64,000 nt of DNA from Mauremys mutica (Eukaryota; Chordata; Testudines; Geoemydidae), in NCBI RefSeq assembly GCF_020497125.1, contig NC_059075.1, forward strand, positions 108,787,222 through 108,851,221, given 5' to 3'. The position numbers and the translations under genes were made by a program. Position 1 is the first letter of the stretch. Every line of letters starts with the position of its first letter. The notes under the pieces were generated by a model. It was not told the DNA's origin. It was given only the letters and a program-made list of their open reading frames with translations, and did no database searches. This document shows positions 54,854 through 64,000 of the stretch, piece by piece.

Positions 54854-55259
54854 AAAGGGGAATTTATTGCACAAATCTGACCCATAGGGTTTAAGTGGTT
54901 CGTTGGCTTATGCTGGCCCTCTGAATAGGGGTGGATTTCACCCAAAGTGATTAGCTCACTAAATAAGCAGGCAAGAATTAAACAGGAAATTATTTGTGTT
55001 GGTTATGCATTGACATAACAGCTGCACCTTTCTGGAACAGCCCCCATTCCAAAGCAGAAAATACAGCAGGAAAGAAAGATGAGAAGGTTTTGCGGCATTC
55101 GTACTGCAAGCAGGCTCTGCTCTGTGATCCAAGGCCAACAGAAATAGGACCCTGCTTACCTTGGGCTGTGATGACTCTACTGCAGACCCATGCCAGCAAA
55201 GGAAAAAACCCAGTCACTCCCTGGAAAGCTATATCCACTCCTGGAGCAATCCAAGACAT

Positions 55260-55590
55260 TAATAATGCTTAGCACATCTACAGCACTTTACTAATATGAA
55301 CTAATCCTCACAACGCCCATGGGAGGGAGCTTATTATTATTGTTATTGGGCCTGATCCTCTTCTCACTTACACCCACATTAATCTGAATGAACTCTATAA
55401 AATCAATGGAGTTCCACTGGTGAAAATGAGAAGAGAATCATGCTCATTATCTCTGTTTTACAGATGGAGGACTGAAGCAGAGAGGTCAAGTGATTTGCCC
55501 AAGGCTACAGAGGAAAATTAGTGTCAGAGCTGAGTTTAGTACTTGGGACTCTCTGGCTCCTTGTGCTGTGTTTATATCACTAGACCACAG
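55260..55590 (-). repeat. MIR SINE interrupted by a foldback element
   Basis: Left part GCTTAGCACATCTACAGCAC ... TTATTATTATTGTTATT; right part ATCTCTGTTTTACAGATGGA ... TCAAGTGATTTGCCCAAGGC. The two halves join cleanly if 55348-55445 plus one ATT is removed. Confidence 0.75.
55348..55445. mobile_element. 98-bp foldback element inserted into a MIR, ATT target duplication
   Basis: Arms GGGCCTGATCCTCTTCTCA and TGAGAAGAGAATCATGCTC are inverted repeats. ATT lies on both sides (55345-55347, 55446-55448). Confidence 0.75.
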
Positions 55591-55642
55591 CTCTCTGAGT
55601 TATCAGCCCTGATCCTGGAAAGACTTACATATGATATGTGGA

Positions 55643-55788
55643 AGCTCCATCACAGGAGGGGTTTCAGATAGGTTGGACGAGCACCTGTCAGGGATGGTGT
55701 CGGTTCAGTTGCTCCTCCCTTAGCACAGGGGGCTGGACTTGGTGACTTCTCAAGGTCCCTTCCATTTCTATGTGCTTAACTTTGAAAC
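55643..55788 (+). mobile_element. CR1 LINE 3' end
   Basis: AGGAGGGGTTTCAGATAGGT, GGGGGCTGGACTTGGTGACT and CAAGGTCCCTTCCATTTCTA, CR1 3' terminus. Confidence 0.75.
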
Positions 55789-55789
55789 T

Positions 55790-56138
55790 GAGAGCAGTCT
55801 CATTGAAATCATGGCCATAGACACAGGGGAAAACCACCATGCTCATACTGCTGGAATCTCTGCAGCCTTTGACACAGTGGATCGCAGGTGCTACTAAATC
55901 ACCCACATGATGTAGAAGGAGTAGGTGGCCTGCCCAGCACAACAGTGGCTCCAGTTGTTCCCCTCCAGCAGAACTCAGAATGGTGATGGGTAACTGCTCT
56001 TCCTCTGCAAAGCCCCTTGCCTGTGGGGTTCCAGAGGGATCCGTACTGTCCTCACTTCTCTTCAATATCTACATGTGACCACTGGGTGACAGTGAGGTTA
56101 GCTGTCAACCCTATGCCACTGATATTCAGTAATGTATC
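55790..56138 (+). pseudogene. L2 LINE reverse transcriptase fragment, part 1
   Basis: Broken frames give SAAFDTVDRRCY and further on PCGVPEGSVLSSLLFNIYM, then YATDIQ. These are the AAFDTVDH, GVPQGSVLSPLLFNIY and YADDTQ blocks of an L2-type reverse transcriptase, with stops and shifts between them. The next L2 bases (56885-56945) follow after a DNA transposon. Confidence 0.8.
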
Positions 56139-56141
56139 TCA

Positions 56142-56881
56142 GGGCATGGCTACACTTGCAGATGTAGAGTGCTGTGAGTTAAACCCACCTTCGTAGAGCA
56201 CAGTAGGGAAAGTGCTGCAGTCCATCCGCACTGACAGCTTCAAGCGCACTGGCGTGGCCACATTTGCAGCACTTGCAGCGGCATTGGGAGCAGTGCATTA
56301 TGGGCAGCTATCCCAGCATGCAAGTGACCGCAAGGTGCTTTTCAAATGGGGTGTGGGGTGCAGTGTGACAGGGAGTGTGTTGTGTGTATGTGGGGGGAGA
56401 GAGAGTGGGTTTTTGGGGTGCTGAGAGAGTCAGCATGCTGTCTTGTAAGTTCAGACCCCCTGCCCCACCCCCCCACCCCTCCTCTCTCTCTCTCACTCAC
56501 TCAAAGCAAACAGTAAATGTTTGCTTTTTCTCGGAGCTGATAAGCAGCCGGTTTCTCCAAAACGGAGCTTTGAAAGGGCATTTCCTCATGCCTGCTGCCG
56601 ATTTCACCACAATGGCAAGAGTGGCCACTTGACTTAAGGGGATTATGGGACGTTTCTGGAGGCTGATCGCAGCGCAGTAACGCAACACCTTGTTCACACT
56701 GGTGCCGCAGCACTCCAGCGGGGGCGCATCAAACGTTATTCCACTCGCCGAGATGGAGCACCAGGAGCGCTGTAGCCGCGGAGTCAGAGTGCTCTATGTG
56801 CCTCGCCAGAGCGGACGGGGAGTGAGCTAGGGCGCCCGGGACTGCTTTATTGTGCTGTAACTTGCAAGTGTAGCCAAGGCC
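56142..56881. mobile_element. 740-bp Harbinger-like non-autonomous DNA transposon
   Basis: 19-bp ends GGGCATGGCTACACTTGCA and TGCAAGTGTAGCCAAGGCC are inverted repeats (17 of 19). TCA flanks both ends (56139-56141, 56882-56884). Removing it rejoins L2 sequence. No transposase. The superfamily rests on the 3-bp duplication and the GG-starting ends. Confidence 0.75.
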
Positions 56882-56945
56882 TCATTCTCAACTGATGCAG
56901 CCACCACTACTACTAGTACCATGTCAGAAATTAGTGGCCCTCTAC

Positions 56946-57343
56946 AGCTCACTGATTGGCGGATGCTAGTATTTAAACCAGGAAGACAGCATGGGGCGCT
57001 TTCTGAGCAACAATGCAGACTGTCTGTCTGCCCCTACCCCAGACTCCAGCTTCTGACCCTGGTTTGTTCTTGACTTTGCTATTTGCTTGATGTCTATAAC
57101 CTTATGCCTGATCCCAGCTTCCTGGTATCCTGGATCTGCTTGACTCTGACTCTGCTATTTGCCTACTGCCTTCAACTTGGTTCCTGACCCTGACTTTCTG
57201 GCATTCTGACCTGGCTGCTCCCGACCTCGCTACATATCTCCTGACTGCAACTTAGCAGCTGCACACAGGCTGCCTGTGGCCTGGCCCTGACACATACAGG
57301 CCAGTGGTGTCCCGTGTGACTCCTCACTAGCATGAGTATCTAA
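56946..57343. repeat. CTGAC-rich unidentified sequence within a broken L2
   Basis: About 57040-57295 is built from loosely repeated CTGAC(C/T)CTG-like and TTGACT words (for example CTTGACTCTGACTCTGCTAT). It sits between two L2 pieces and replaces the L2 region between them. Identity unknown. Confidence 0.45.
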
Positions 57344-57645
57344 AAATGCCTTCTTTCACCTTCAGCTTGCTAGGAAACTTCATCCCCTCCTCCTGGACAT
57401 GGACCCAGCTGCAATCATGCAGGCATTTGTCCCCTCCAGATTGGATTACTGTACCTGAAGCTGAAGGTGAAGATGCTACACAGGCTCCAGCTGGGACAGA
57501 AGGCGGCTGCCTGCTTTCACCATGGCTCAGGCCATTGTAAGCGCATCAAGCCTATGCTCAAGTCCCTCCGCAGGCTTCCAGTCAGCTTCTGATACCAAAG
57601 GTTTAGCCCTAGTCTTCAAAGCAGTTCAGAGCTCATGCCGCAGTT
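57344..57645 (+). pseudogene. L2 LINE reverse transcriptase fragment, part 2
   Basis: Reads ...DMDPAAIMQAFVPSRLDYC, then MLHRLQLGQKAAACFHHG and IKPMLKSLRRLPVSF in shifting frames. These correspond to the L2 blocks SRLDYCN, LQLVQNAAARL and LKSLHWLPV downstream of part 1. Confidence 0.8.
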
Positions 57646-58798
57646 AAATGAAAGATCACGCATGTAGAGCTCAGTGAAAGACTGGGGTCCTATGTCTTGA
57701 CTGCACACAAACTTGTACTTGTTTACTTAAGCTAGTTTGTTAGTTAACACAGGGCTGGTGAGGCCATCCGGGAGCTGGTTGATCCTGCACCATCTGGCCC
57801 CAGTGTTAAAGTAGTCCTTAAGGGGCCTTACCCCAGTGGAGAATTGGTACAGGTCTGCCCCAGCCCCTCCTCCGAGGTGCACTAGTTGTGCCACCCCTGG
57901 ACAAGCCCTGGGAAGGAATTGTGACTCAGGCACACACACTCCCGGGGCGTGATTTTTCAGGAGCCCTTTACAAAGCGTAACAGGATATTTCCTCCGGCAA
58001 TGCTGCCGACCAGCATTGCTGGGTGGTGGTGAAACCAAAGTTCCACCCATTCTGCCCACCTGCTTGGGTGAGGTGGAGAATGCCCACAGAAGCTGCTCTC
58101 CAGTGCTTAAGCTAAGAGGCAGGGAGATGGGCTGCTTTTCGCATTCCCTTACTCCCTGCAGGCATAGGGTGGCCAGGTGCAATCTTGCTCATTGAAACAA
58201 ACAGAGCTACTTGGGGAGCCGGGTGCTATTCACCATGAGGGCTGAATCAGGCCCCCAATTGCTTTATTAACCTCTGCAGGGAAACAGATGTGGCCTAGTG
58301 CCTCCCAGGTCCCTACCCCAAATTCTGTTTATAATCTCAAGGAGCCAGTTCTGCCGCCTTGACTAGCACAGAGTGGAACCTTGTCATGCCACGGACAGGC
58401 TCATTCCCATGGTAATGTACTACTCCATGTGCAGAAAGGTGGTAGAGTCAAGAACTACCTTAGATACAATGTAATGACACCCACAGGTGGGTAATCTAGG
58501 GGGACTGAACCTGGAACCTCTGCATCTAAAAGCATCAGCTGCTACTGCCTGAGCTAAAGGACCACCCCAACAGCACACACAGGTCTCTATACATGGTAGA
58601 TGTACTAGCAGGGGGCCAAAGAGCCACACTGTATTGGCCTGGGTTAGACGAGGACAGATGGGGATGACACAAAGGGCTAGCGGGGATATGGGACAGAGGA
58701 GTGTGAGGAGTTATAGCTTGCTGCATACATGTCCCATTGGTTCCTTTGAGGAATGAGAGAGAGTGATACAGTCCAAGGCAGCAATATCTGTCAAAGAG

Positions 58799-59101
58799 GC
58801 AGGGGCGGCTCCAGGCACCAGCACAGCAAGCGCATACCTGGGGCAGCAAGCCACGGGGGGTGGCCTGCTGGTTGCTGTGAGGGCGGCAGTCAGGCTGCTT
58901 TCGGCGGCGCGCCTGCAGGAGGTCCGTCGGTCCCGCGGCTTCGGCGGCAATTTGGCAGTGGGGACACCGATGGCGCGGCACCAGTGGACCTCCCACAGTC
59001 ATGCCGCTGAATCTGTGTGACCAGCAGACCGCCCGCAGGCGTGCCGCCAAAAGCTGCCTGCCTGCCGTGCTTGGGGCGGCAAAAAACATAGAGCCGCCCC
59101 T
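58799..59101 (+). mobile_element. GC-rich hAT-type MITE, copy 2, perfect 8-bp target duplication
   Basis: Ends GCAGGGGCGGCTC and GAGCCGCCCCT are inverted repeats. TCAAAGAG flanks both sides (58791-58798, 59102-59109). It is in opposite orientation to copy 1 (8448-8681). Long open frames across it are not genes. Confidence 0.85.
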
Positions 59102-60182
59102 TCAAAGAGACAAGTGCTGTAGAGTGGGGTCAGCCCTGGAAAATCAAGTGGGGGAAGCAGACTTGCAGAGCACCACTGCAGGCAGGGGAGCAGTGGGAGA
59201 CCATCTAGGAGACATAGGCGGAGCACAGAGTGGTCATAAGACAAAGGAGATGGCCAGCAGTTTCAGAGAGAACATCCCCCTCCCTATGCCCCTAAACCTA
59301 CTTCTTTACCATACAAGGTGTCTCTCAGAAACAGTGTGGTTAAGAAGAGCCACATCCCTGGCTCCAGGATGGTTCTGTTTTTTCAGTGACTCAGAGCTGG
59401 CTGGTGACTCGTTACTCAGAGGGCCCCATTACTCATCTGTCTGCACTGTCCCAGGGATGAGACTTGTGTCACTCCTTTAAAGGTGCTTTTATTTGCTTGT
59501 TTGTTTTAAAAGCCTCCCTCTGCTAGCAGAGCTAATTATCCATCTGAGGATTTACCACTATTTGTTTGCCCCAAAGCCGAGAACCTTCACCCTTCCACAC
59601 TGACAGCCTCACGATGCTTCTCTTAATCAGTTCCATGCCAGAAAGCAGTGGTTGGGATGGGAGTGGGGCAAAGACAGGTCCCTGTAAAATCAGGCTTCAT
59701 TGCACCATGTGCAAATAAAATCCCCTCCTCTAAAATAAATGCTGGAAGCAGCATGGATCAAGCGAGGGCACAGTGGGACCTGCAATCCAGATGCAGCTCT
59801 TGGAGTCATACAGTGCAGTCAGGAGTGCCCTATATTTAATATTAAAGAGCAACCCATGCAACTGACAGCTCCCAGCATGCAATGTTCCACCTTGATCCCA
59901 GCAGCCAGGCTTCTCCTTGGATGCTGGGAACTTTCGTCTCTGCAAGCCACCCTTCCAAATGAAAATGGACTTCTACTCTAAAAAACAACTCTGTAAAAAG
60001 GCACCCTTCTTATGCATTCTGATTCACAGCTGCTCATTGGGACAAAGTGGGAATTTTCTGTAATATATTTATGAAGCCTGTGTATGCCTCAGTTTCCCGC
60101 TGCACTTTGCGTTGTTACCCATTGGAGGGAAAAGTTTGAAGTCTGTTCTTGGAGGCAGTGCAGGATACGAGGTGTGGGTATT

Positions 60183-60272
60183 CATAGAATCTAGAATCAC
60201 AGAATATCAGGGTTGGAAGGGACCTCAGGAGGTCATCTAGTCCAACCCCCTGCTCAAAACAGGACCAATCCT
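60183..60272 (-). mobile_element. CR1 LINE 3' end, short copy
   Basis: ATAGAATCTAGAATCACAGA, GGGTTGGAAGGGACCTCAGG, TCATCTAGTCCAACCCCCTG. Near identical to the start of the copy at 51876. Confidence 0.9.
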
Positions 60273-62134
60273 TGCAGTCAATACAGTCATAAAGAAACTG
60301 GCTGGAACCCATGGAAAGCAACCCCCTATCAATGCATAATCCCACAGAGACAATGAAAAGCCCCAGTGGCCAGAACATTGACCCCTAACAAACAGCAACC
60401 CAGAGGGAAGAGGTTCCCCCCTCCCAACTTTCAGCAGGGAAGCTGAACAGACCAGCTCAAGAACAAGGACTGAGCACCACCAGCAGGGGATAAAGTGTGG
60501 GCTCCTGATAAGCTGTCTGCTCTCTCCTATGACTGACTACTGAAGAGATCAGAGAGAGACAGAGAGCCTGAGACAGAATCCGCTACAGCTTGGCTGGTGG
60601 TTTGCTCTGGCTTGAGCAGAATGGACTATGCTTTAACCTTGATGTCTCTGTGCTAAGGTCAGGACTTCCAATGCTGGGCTCCAGCTGACTAACAAATCCT
60701 GCTCCGTTTTGAAAAGGCTGTTAAGTGTCACTGCAAATAGTGGGTGGGATGCATTAGTCTCTGAAGGCGTACAAGTCTCTGACTGCGGGGCTGTCTCAAT
60801 TGGACTCACTCGGTGTGAAGCAGGAGAGCTGGAGCCCTAGGAGGCAGTGAGGTTGTGTGGGCTTTCTCTGGGGTCTGCCATACTAAAGGGGTTCCTCCAA
60901 GACACTGTTTAAAAGCTGGATCCATGATACTCATATTAGTGGCAAAGATCCATTCTGACTACTCTTTGCTCCAGTCCACTCTGGAGAGTCATCATAGCTG
61001 CAGGAGAGCAAGCTGCTTTCAATTACTTCTTGTGCCTCATCAAGAGAACTGTTTACCCAGTTCTGCTTACAGGGACAATCTGTCACACCTGTGCAACCTC
61101 ACAGGCGACCGTTGGGCAGCACAGGTGCAGCGAAGGACATAATCTGAAAACAGTGGGGTTGCACAGGAGTCACTGAGGGAAGAATTCATCCTTCAGAGCC
61201 TTTGTTACTGGTGCTGACGCAGGAGAAAGGAAGGGCCCAGCTTGATTTTGCAGGCTGAATTTCCAGGGTTGTCAGTTAGAAAAAGCATATTTTTACCTGT
61301 GAAATGAGCACATTTGCTCTGGAAGCTGTTGAGACACAATAGACTTGTGACCTCGTGATGCTATTTTCACAATGCTACTATCAAAACTGAATGGCATTTT
61401 GAATATAAGGGCAGCCTAATAAGTCTGACAAAGATATTTTCAGACTCCTTAACTGCCCTGCCAGCGATTGGTGGTGACCTATGACAATCAGGATCGGGGA
61501 GGGGGGCAGAGGATCTGGGTTGGGTGCTGCAGTAGGCAGGAAGCTAACCTTTAACTTCTGGAGTCTGAGCTTTAATTTTTGGCTGGAGGTCAGAACTGAG
61601 AATGAGTTGGTTGGCTTCATCCTAAGCTCTCAGCATTAAGTCATTGCCCCCTGTTTTGTGGGGTCACAGTCCTGGAGGGGTGCAAGATCTGAGGTATGGT
61701 TTGTGATTGTTACTGGTTTGTGGCACAGCCTTCGCTTTCCAGCCCTGTATCCCAAGGAGCTCACAGACTTGGCAGATGGAGTCAAGTAGACAGAAGTCAA
61801 GGAACAACCAAAAGGATTTTTCTGTACAAATCCACAAGATTCACCATGGACACCATGGCAGAGGTGGGTTTTTAAGGATTGAAAAGTGGAGAGGGCAGGG
61901 GCCTTGCTCATGAGCGCGGGGGTGGCGAGGGTTGTCATAGCACGTGTAAGGGGCTGTTCAGAAGAGGACCTGGAAGCAGACAAGGTTGGCAGCAGGCTGT
62001 AAGGGCCGGGACGTGAAACTCATGTTGCAGCTCAGGATCAAAGTGCGCTGGTAGATCAGTGGGAGAAGGGGGGCCTGCAGGAAGGGGACTTGTACCTTTG
62101 GCACTTACATGGCTCCTTTTTACAGTCGTATCAA

Positions 62135-62310
62135 AGACCCTCACCATCTTTTATAATCATTGCAACACCCCGTGAGGCAAGGGTTTTACAGAGAGACAGA
62201 AAGACTAAGTGACTTGCCCAAAGGCAGGCAGGAAAATCTGGGGCAGATCAGGGATTTTAACCCAGGTCTATGGTTAGCACCCTAATCACTGGACTGTCCT
62301 TCCTCTCCAG
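62135..62310 (-). repeat. MIR SINE
   Basis: GACTAAGTGACTTGCCCAAA, AGGGATTTTAACCCAGGTCT and AGCACCCTAATCACTGGACT, minus-strand MIR. Confidence 0.75.
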
Positions 62311-62496
62311 TTGCGCAGTGCTAGCCTCCCCTACGCTGTATTCATACACTCTTTGTCTGACTGGTAACGGTGCTAGAGATGGGCCTGAACCAGAACCCCA
62401 GCTCCACACAACCCCGATCTTGAGGGAAGCTTGGATCTCAATGTTGGTGTGTTCTTGGTGGCTCGGACATCTCTCTGATCAGCACCATCAGTCAAC

Positions 62497-62832
62497 CTCT
62501 ATTCACTGTGTTCTTCACACAGCGCACGGTCAACCTGTGGAACTCCTTGCTGAGGCGGTTGTGAAGGCTAGGACTATGACAGGGTTTAAAAGGAAACTAG
62601 ATAAATTCATGGAGGTTAAGTCCATTAATGGCTATTAGCCAGGATGGGTAAGGAATGGTGTCTCTAGCCTCTGTTTGTCAGATGGTGGAGATGGATGGCA
62701 GGAAAGAGATCACTTGATCATTACCTGTTAGGTTCACTCCCTCTGGGGCACCTGGCATTGGCCACTGTCAGCAGACAGGATACTGGACTGGATGGACATT
62801 TGATCTGGCCCAGTACGGCCATTCTTATGTTC
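62497..62832 (+). mobile_element. CR1 LINE 3' end, well preserved
   Basis: Encodes the CR1 ORF2 end (RTVNLWNSLLRRL type sequence, GTCAACCTGTGGAACTCCTT), then the 3' UTR: GGCTATTAGCCAGGATGGGT, GGGGCACCTGGCATTGGCCA, and ends CGGCCATTCTTATGTTC. Confidence 0.9.
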
Positions 62833-64000
62833 ACTACCTTTCCCGAGCCACAAGGACCCAGTAATCCAAGGTGGCTCCAGTGGTCCGGGTGTGCTGGCTC
62901 TTCAGGCAGCTTTGTTGTTGTTTACTTAGCGGTCTGAAAGGGGATCGACCTGCCAGACAGATGTTTATGGCTCTGCTGTGCCTTGTGGCTGACTGAGCAC
63001 CTAGCACTCTGGCGGCTGAATTGACTGCAGTGAAGTCATTGCCGGCTCATTTCAGTAGAGACAGATGGCATCAGTGTAATGGGTCTGCACAGTGTAAACA
63101 ACACTGCAAAGCCAATGCAAAGCAAGGCAGGCAGCTCTGTCTCACGCACACCCTGTCATTTCCTCTCTCTCCAGATCAGTCATTTTCTCCTCCTGCTCTC
63201 TCTCTGTCTCCTTCATTCTAATACTCTCTCCCCCTCTTTGTCCTCCTCCTCACTCTTTCCTTCTGGCTTTTTCTACCCCTCTTGCCTCTTCCCCTGCTCT
63301 CTATTTGCTGTTTTCCCTCTCACAGGGCCAGATTCTCAAATATACTACAACAGCTATGGTGGCATATAGGAGCCTTAATCGGAATGTAAACAGGCCCCCA
63401 GGAATACCCCCTGCACAGGGGGCCTCTGATCTGGCATAAGGGCTCTGCTCCCAGCACCCTGTGGAGGGTGCAGGCCAGGAACACACTGCACAAGGGCTGT
63501 TTCCTATTTCCCAAAGCCCATAAGGGGCCATGGGAAGTAGAGCATAAATTAGAGCAGCCCTGAGGCTGCTCTAACTTGCACCAGAGGCTGGACAGGCCTC
63601 CAAATTGCCCCAAAATATGGAAAGCAAACTCCCTTGACCCATGCACACTCCATTCCTGCTACAAGCACAGGACTACAGTAACTAACAGTCAGGGTCACAG
63701 AGATTTTTCTTTCCCAAGTGAAGTCTCAATACTCATGTCTATACACATACGAGCAAACAGAGACTTGGTGTAAGTGGCTGCAATGCCTCAGGAGTCCCTG
63801 CTTCTGCCATGAACTGCACCCAGTTAGAGCAGGGCCAAGTTCGGCTCACAGTGTACAGAGCAAGAACGTTGGAAGGAAACAACAGGATTGAATGCAGAGA
63901 TCCGAGGTTCCAAAAAGGCCTGGCATCGCAGGGCTGCATGTCTGGTGCTGGGGACACAAGGAGCAGCTCCGCTCCTTAAGCCGTGAGAGGGAAGTGTTCA

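Larger units (their letters stand above)
44500..64000. other. Intergenic DNA downstream of DUSP8
   Basis: No exon of a known gene is recognisable on either strand. Open frames of up to about 160 codons here have no family resemblance or fall inside repeats. In mammals MOB2 lies beyond the DUSP8 3' end; none of its exons is visible here. Unlisted stretches (44500-46600, 47000-49190, 49790-51870, 57650-58790, 60280-62130, 62840-64000) show only ordinary non-coding sequence and weak repeat traces. Confidence 0.7.

Noticed and set aside
55688..56065. 125-codon minus-strand frame
   Set aside because: It is antisense to the L2 reverse transcriptase fragment and CR1 end.
59001..59480. 159-codon + frame
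   Set aside because: It starts inside the hAT MITE and runs by chance into unique sequence.
44500..64000. Search for MOB2, the expected mammalian neighbour past the DUSP8 3' end
   Set aside because: None of the MOB domain words was seen on either strand, so no neighbouring gene is claimed.
1..64000. tRNA or rRNA genes, CRISPR arrays, prokaryotic operons
   Set aside because: tRNA-like boxes occur only as parts of degraded SINEs; no regularly spaced direct repeats or ribosomal sequence were seen.

Overview
This is a vertebrate nuclear window, best explained as reptilian and most likely turtle (a crocodilian is the second choice). The evidence is GT-AG introns, GC3-rich exons, abundant CR1 LINE 3' ends, old MIR and L2 copies, and many short hAT-like, Harbinger-like and foldback elements. 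Species assignment is inference; no alignment could be run.

One protein-coding gene is recognised: DUSP8, the JNK/p38-directed MAP kinase phosphatase (M3/6, hVH5), on the + strand. Five coding exons are visible: 260-398 (rhodanese/CH2 half), 35085-35251, 38588-38747, 39365-39488 (catalytic [10 protein letters not shown] loop) and 40138-41266 (end of the phosphatase fold, the long tail and the stop). Intron phases agree throughout, giving 572 residues. The N-terminus, including the MAPK-docking part, lies 5' of the window. A probable 3' UTR runs to a poly(A) signal at 44474-44479, with a second possible signal at 49292.

The most interesting candidate is an unannotated-looking coding exon at 24350-24467, deep in the 34.7-kb intron. 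It starts with an ATG after an in-frame stop, has very high GC3, ends at a GT donor, and has exactly the phase needed to join the 35085 exon. Used as an alternative first exon it would give a DUSP8 form without the rhodanese/docking module, carrying instead a 39-residue acidic-then-basic N-terminus.

The rest is intron (1-259, 399-35084, 35252-38587, 38748-39364, 39489-40137) and about 19.5 kb of downstream intergenic DNA. These hold layered transposons, several dated by nesting: a hAT stack at 8184-9175 with perfect 8-bp target duplications; a 1.7-kb AT-rich hAT with transposase remnant inside an old CR1 (11305-14282); a Harbinger-like element inside an L2 reverse transcriptase (55790-57645); and a foldback element inside a MIR (55348-55445). 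No second gene, tRNA, rRNA or CRISPR array was recognised.
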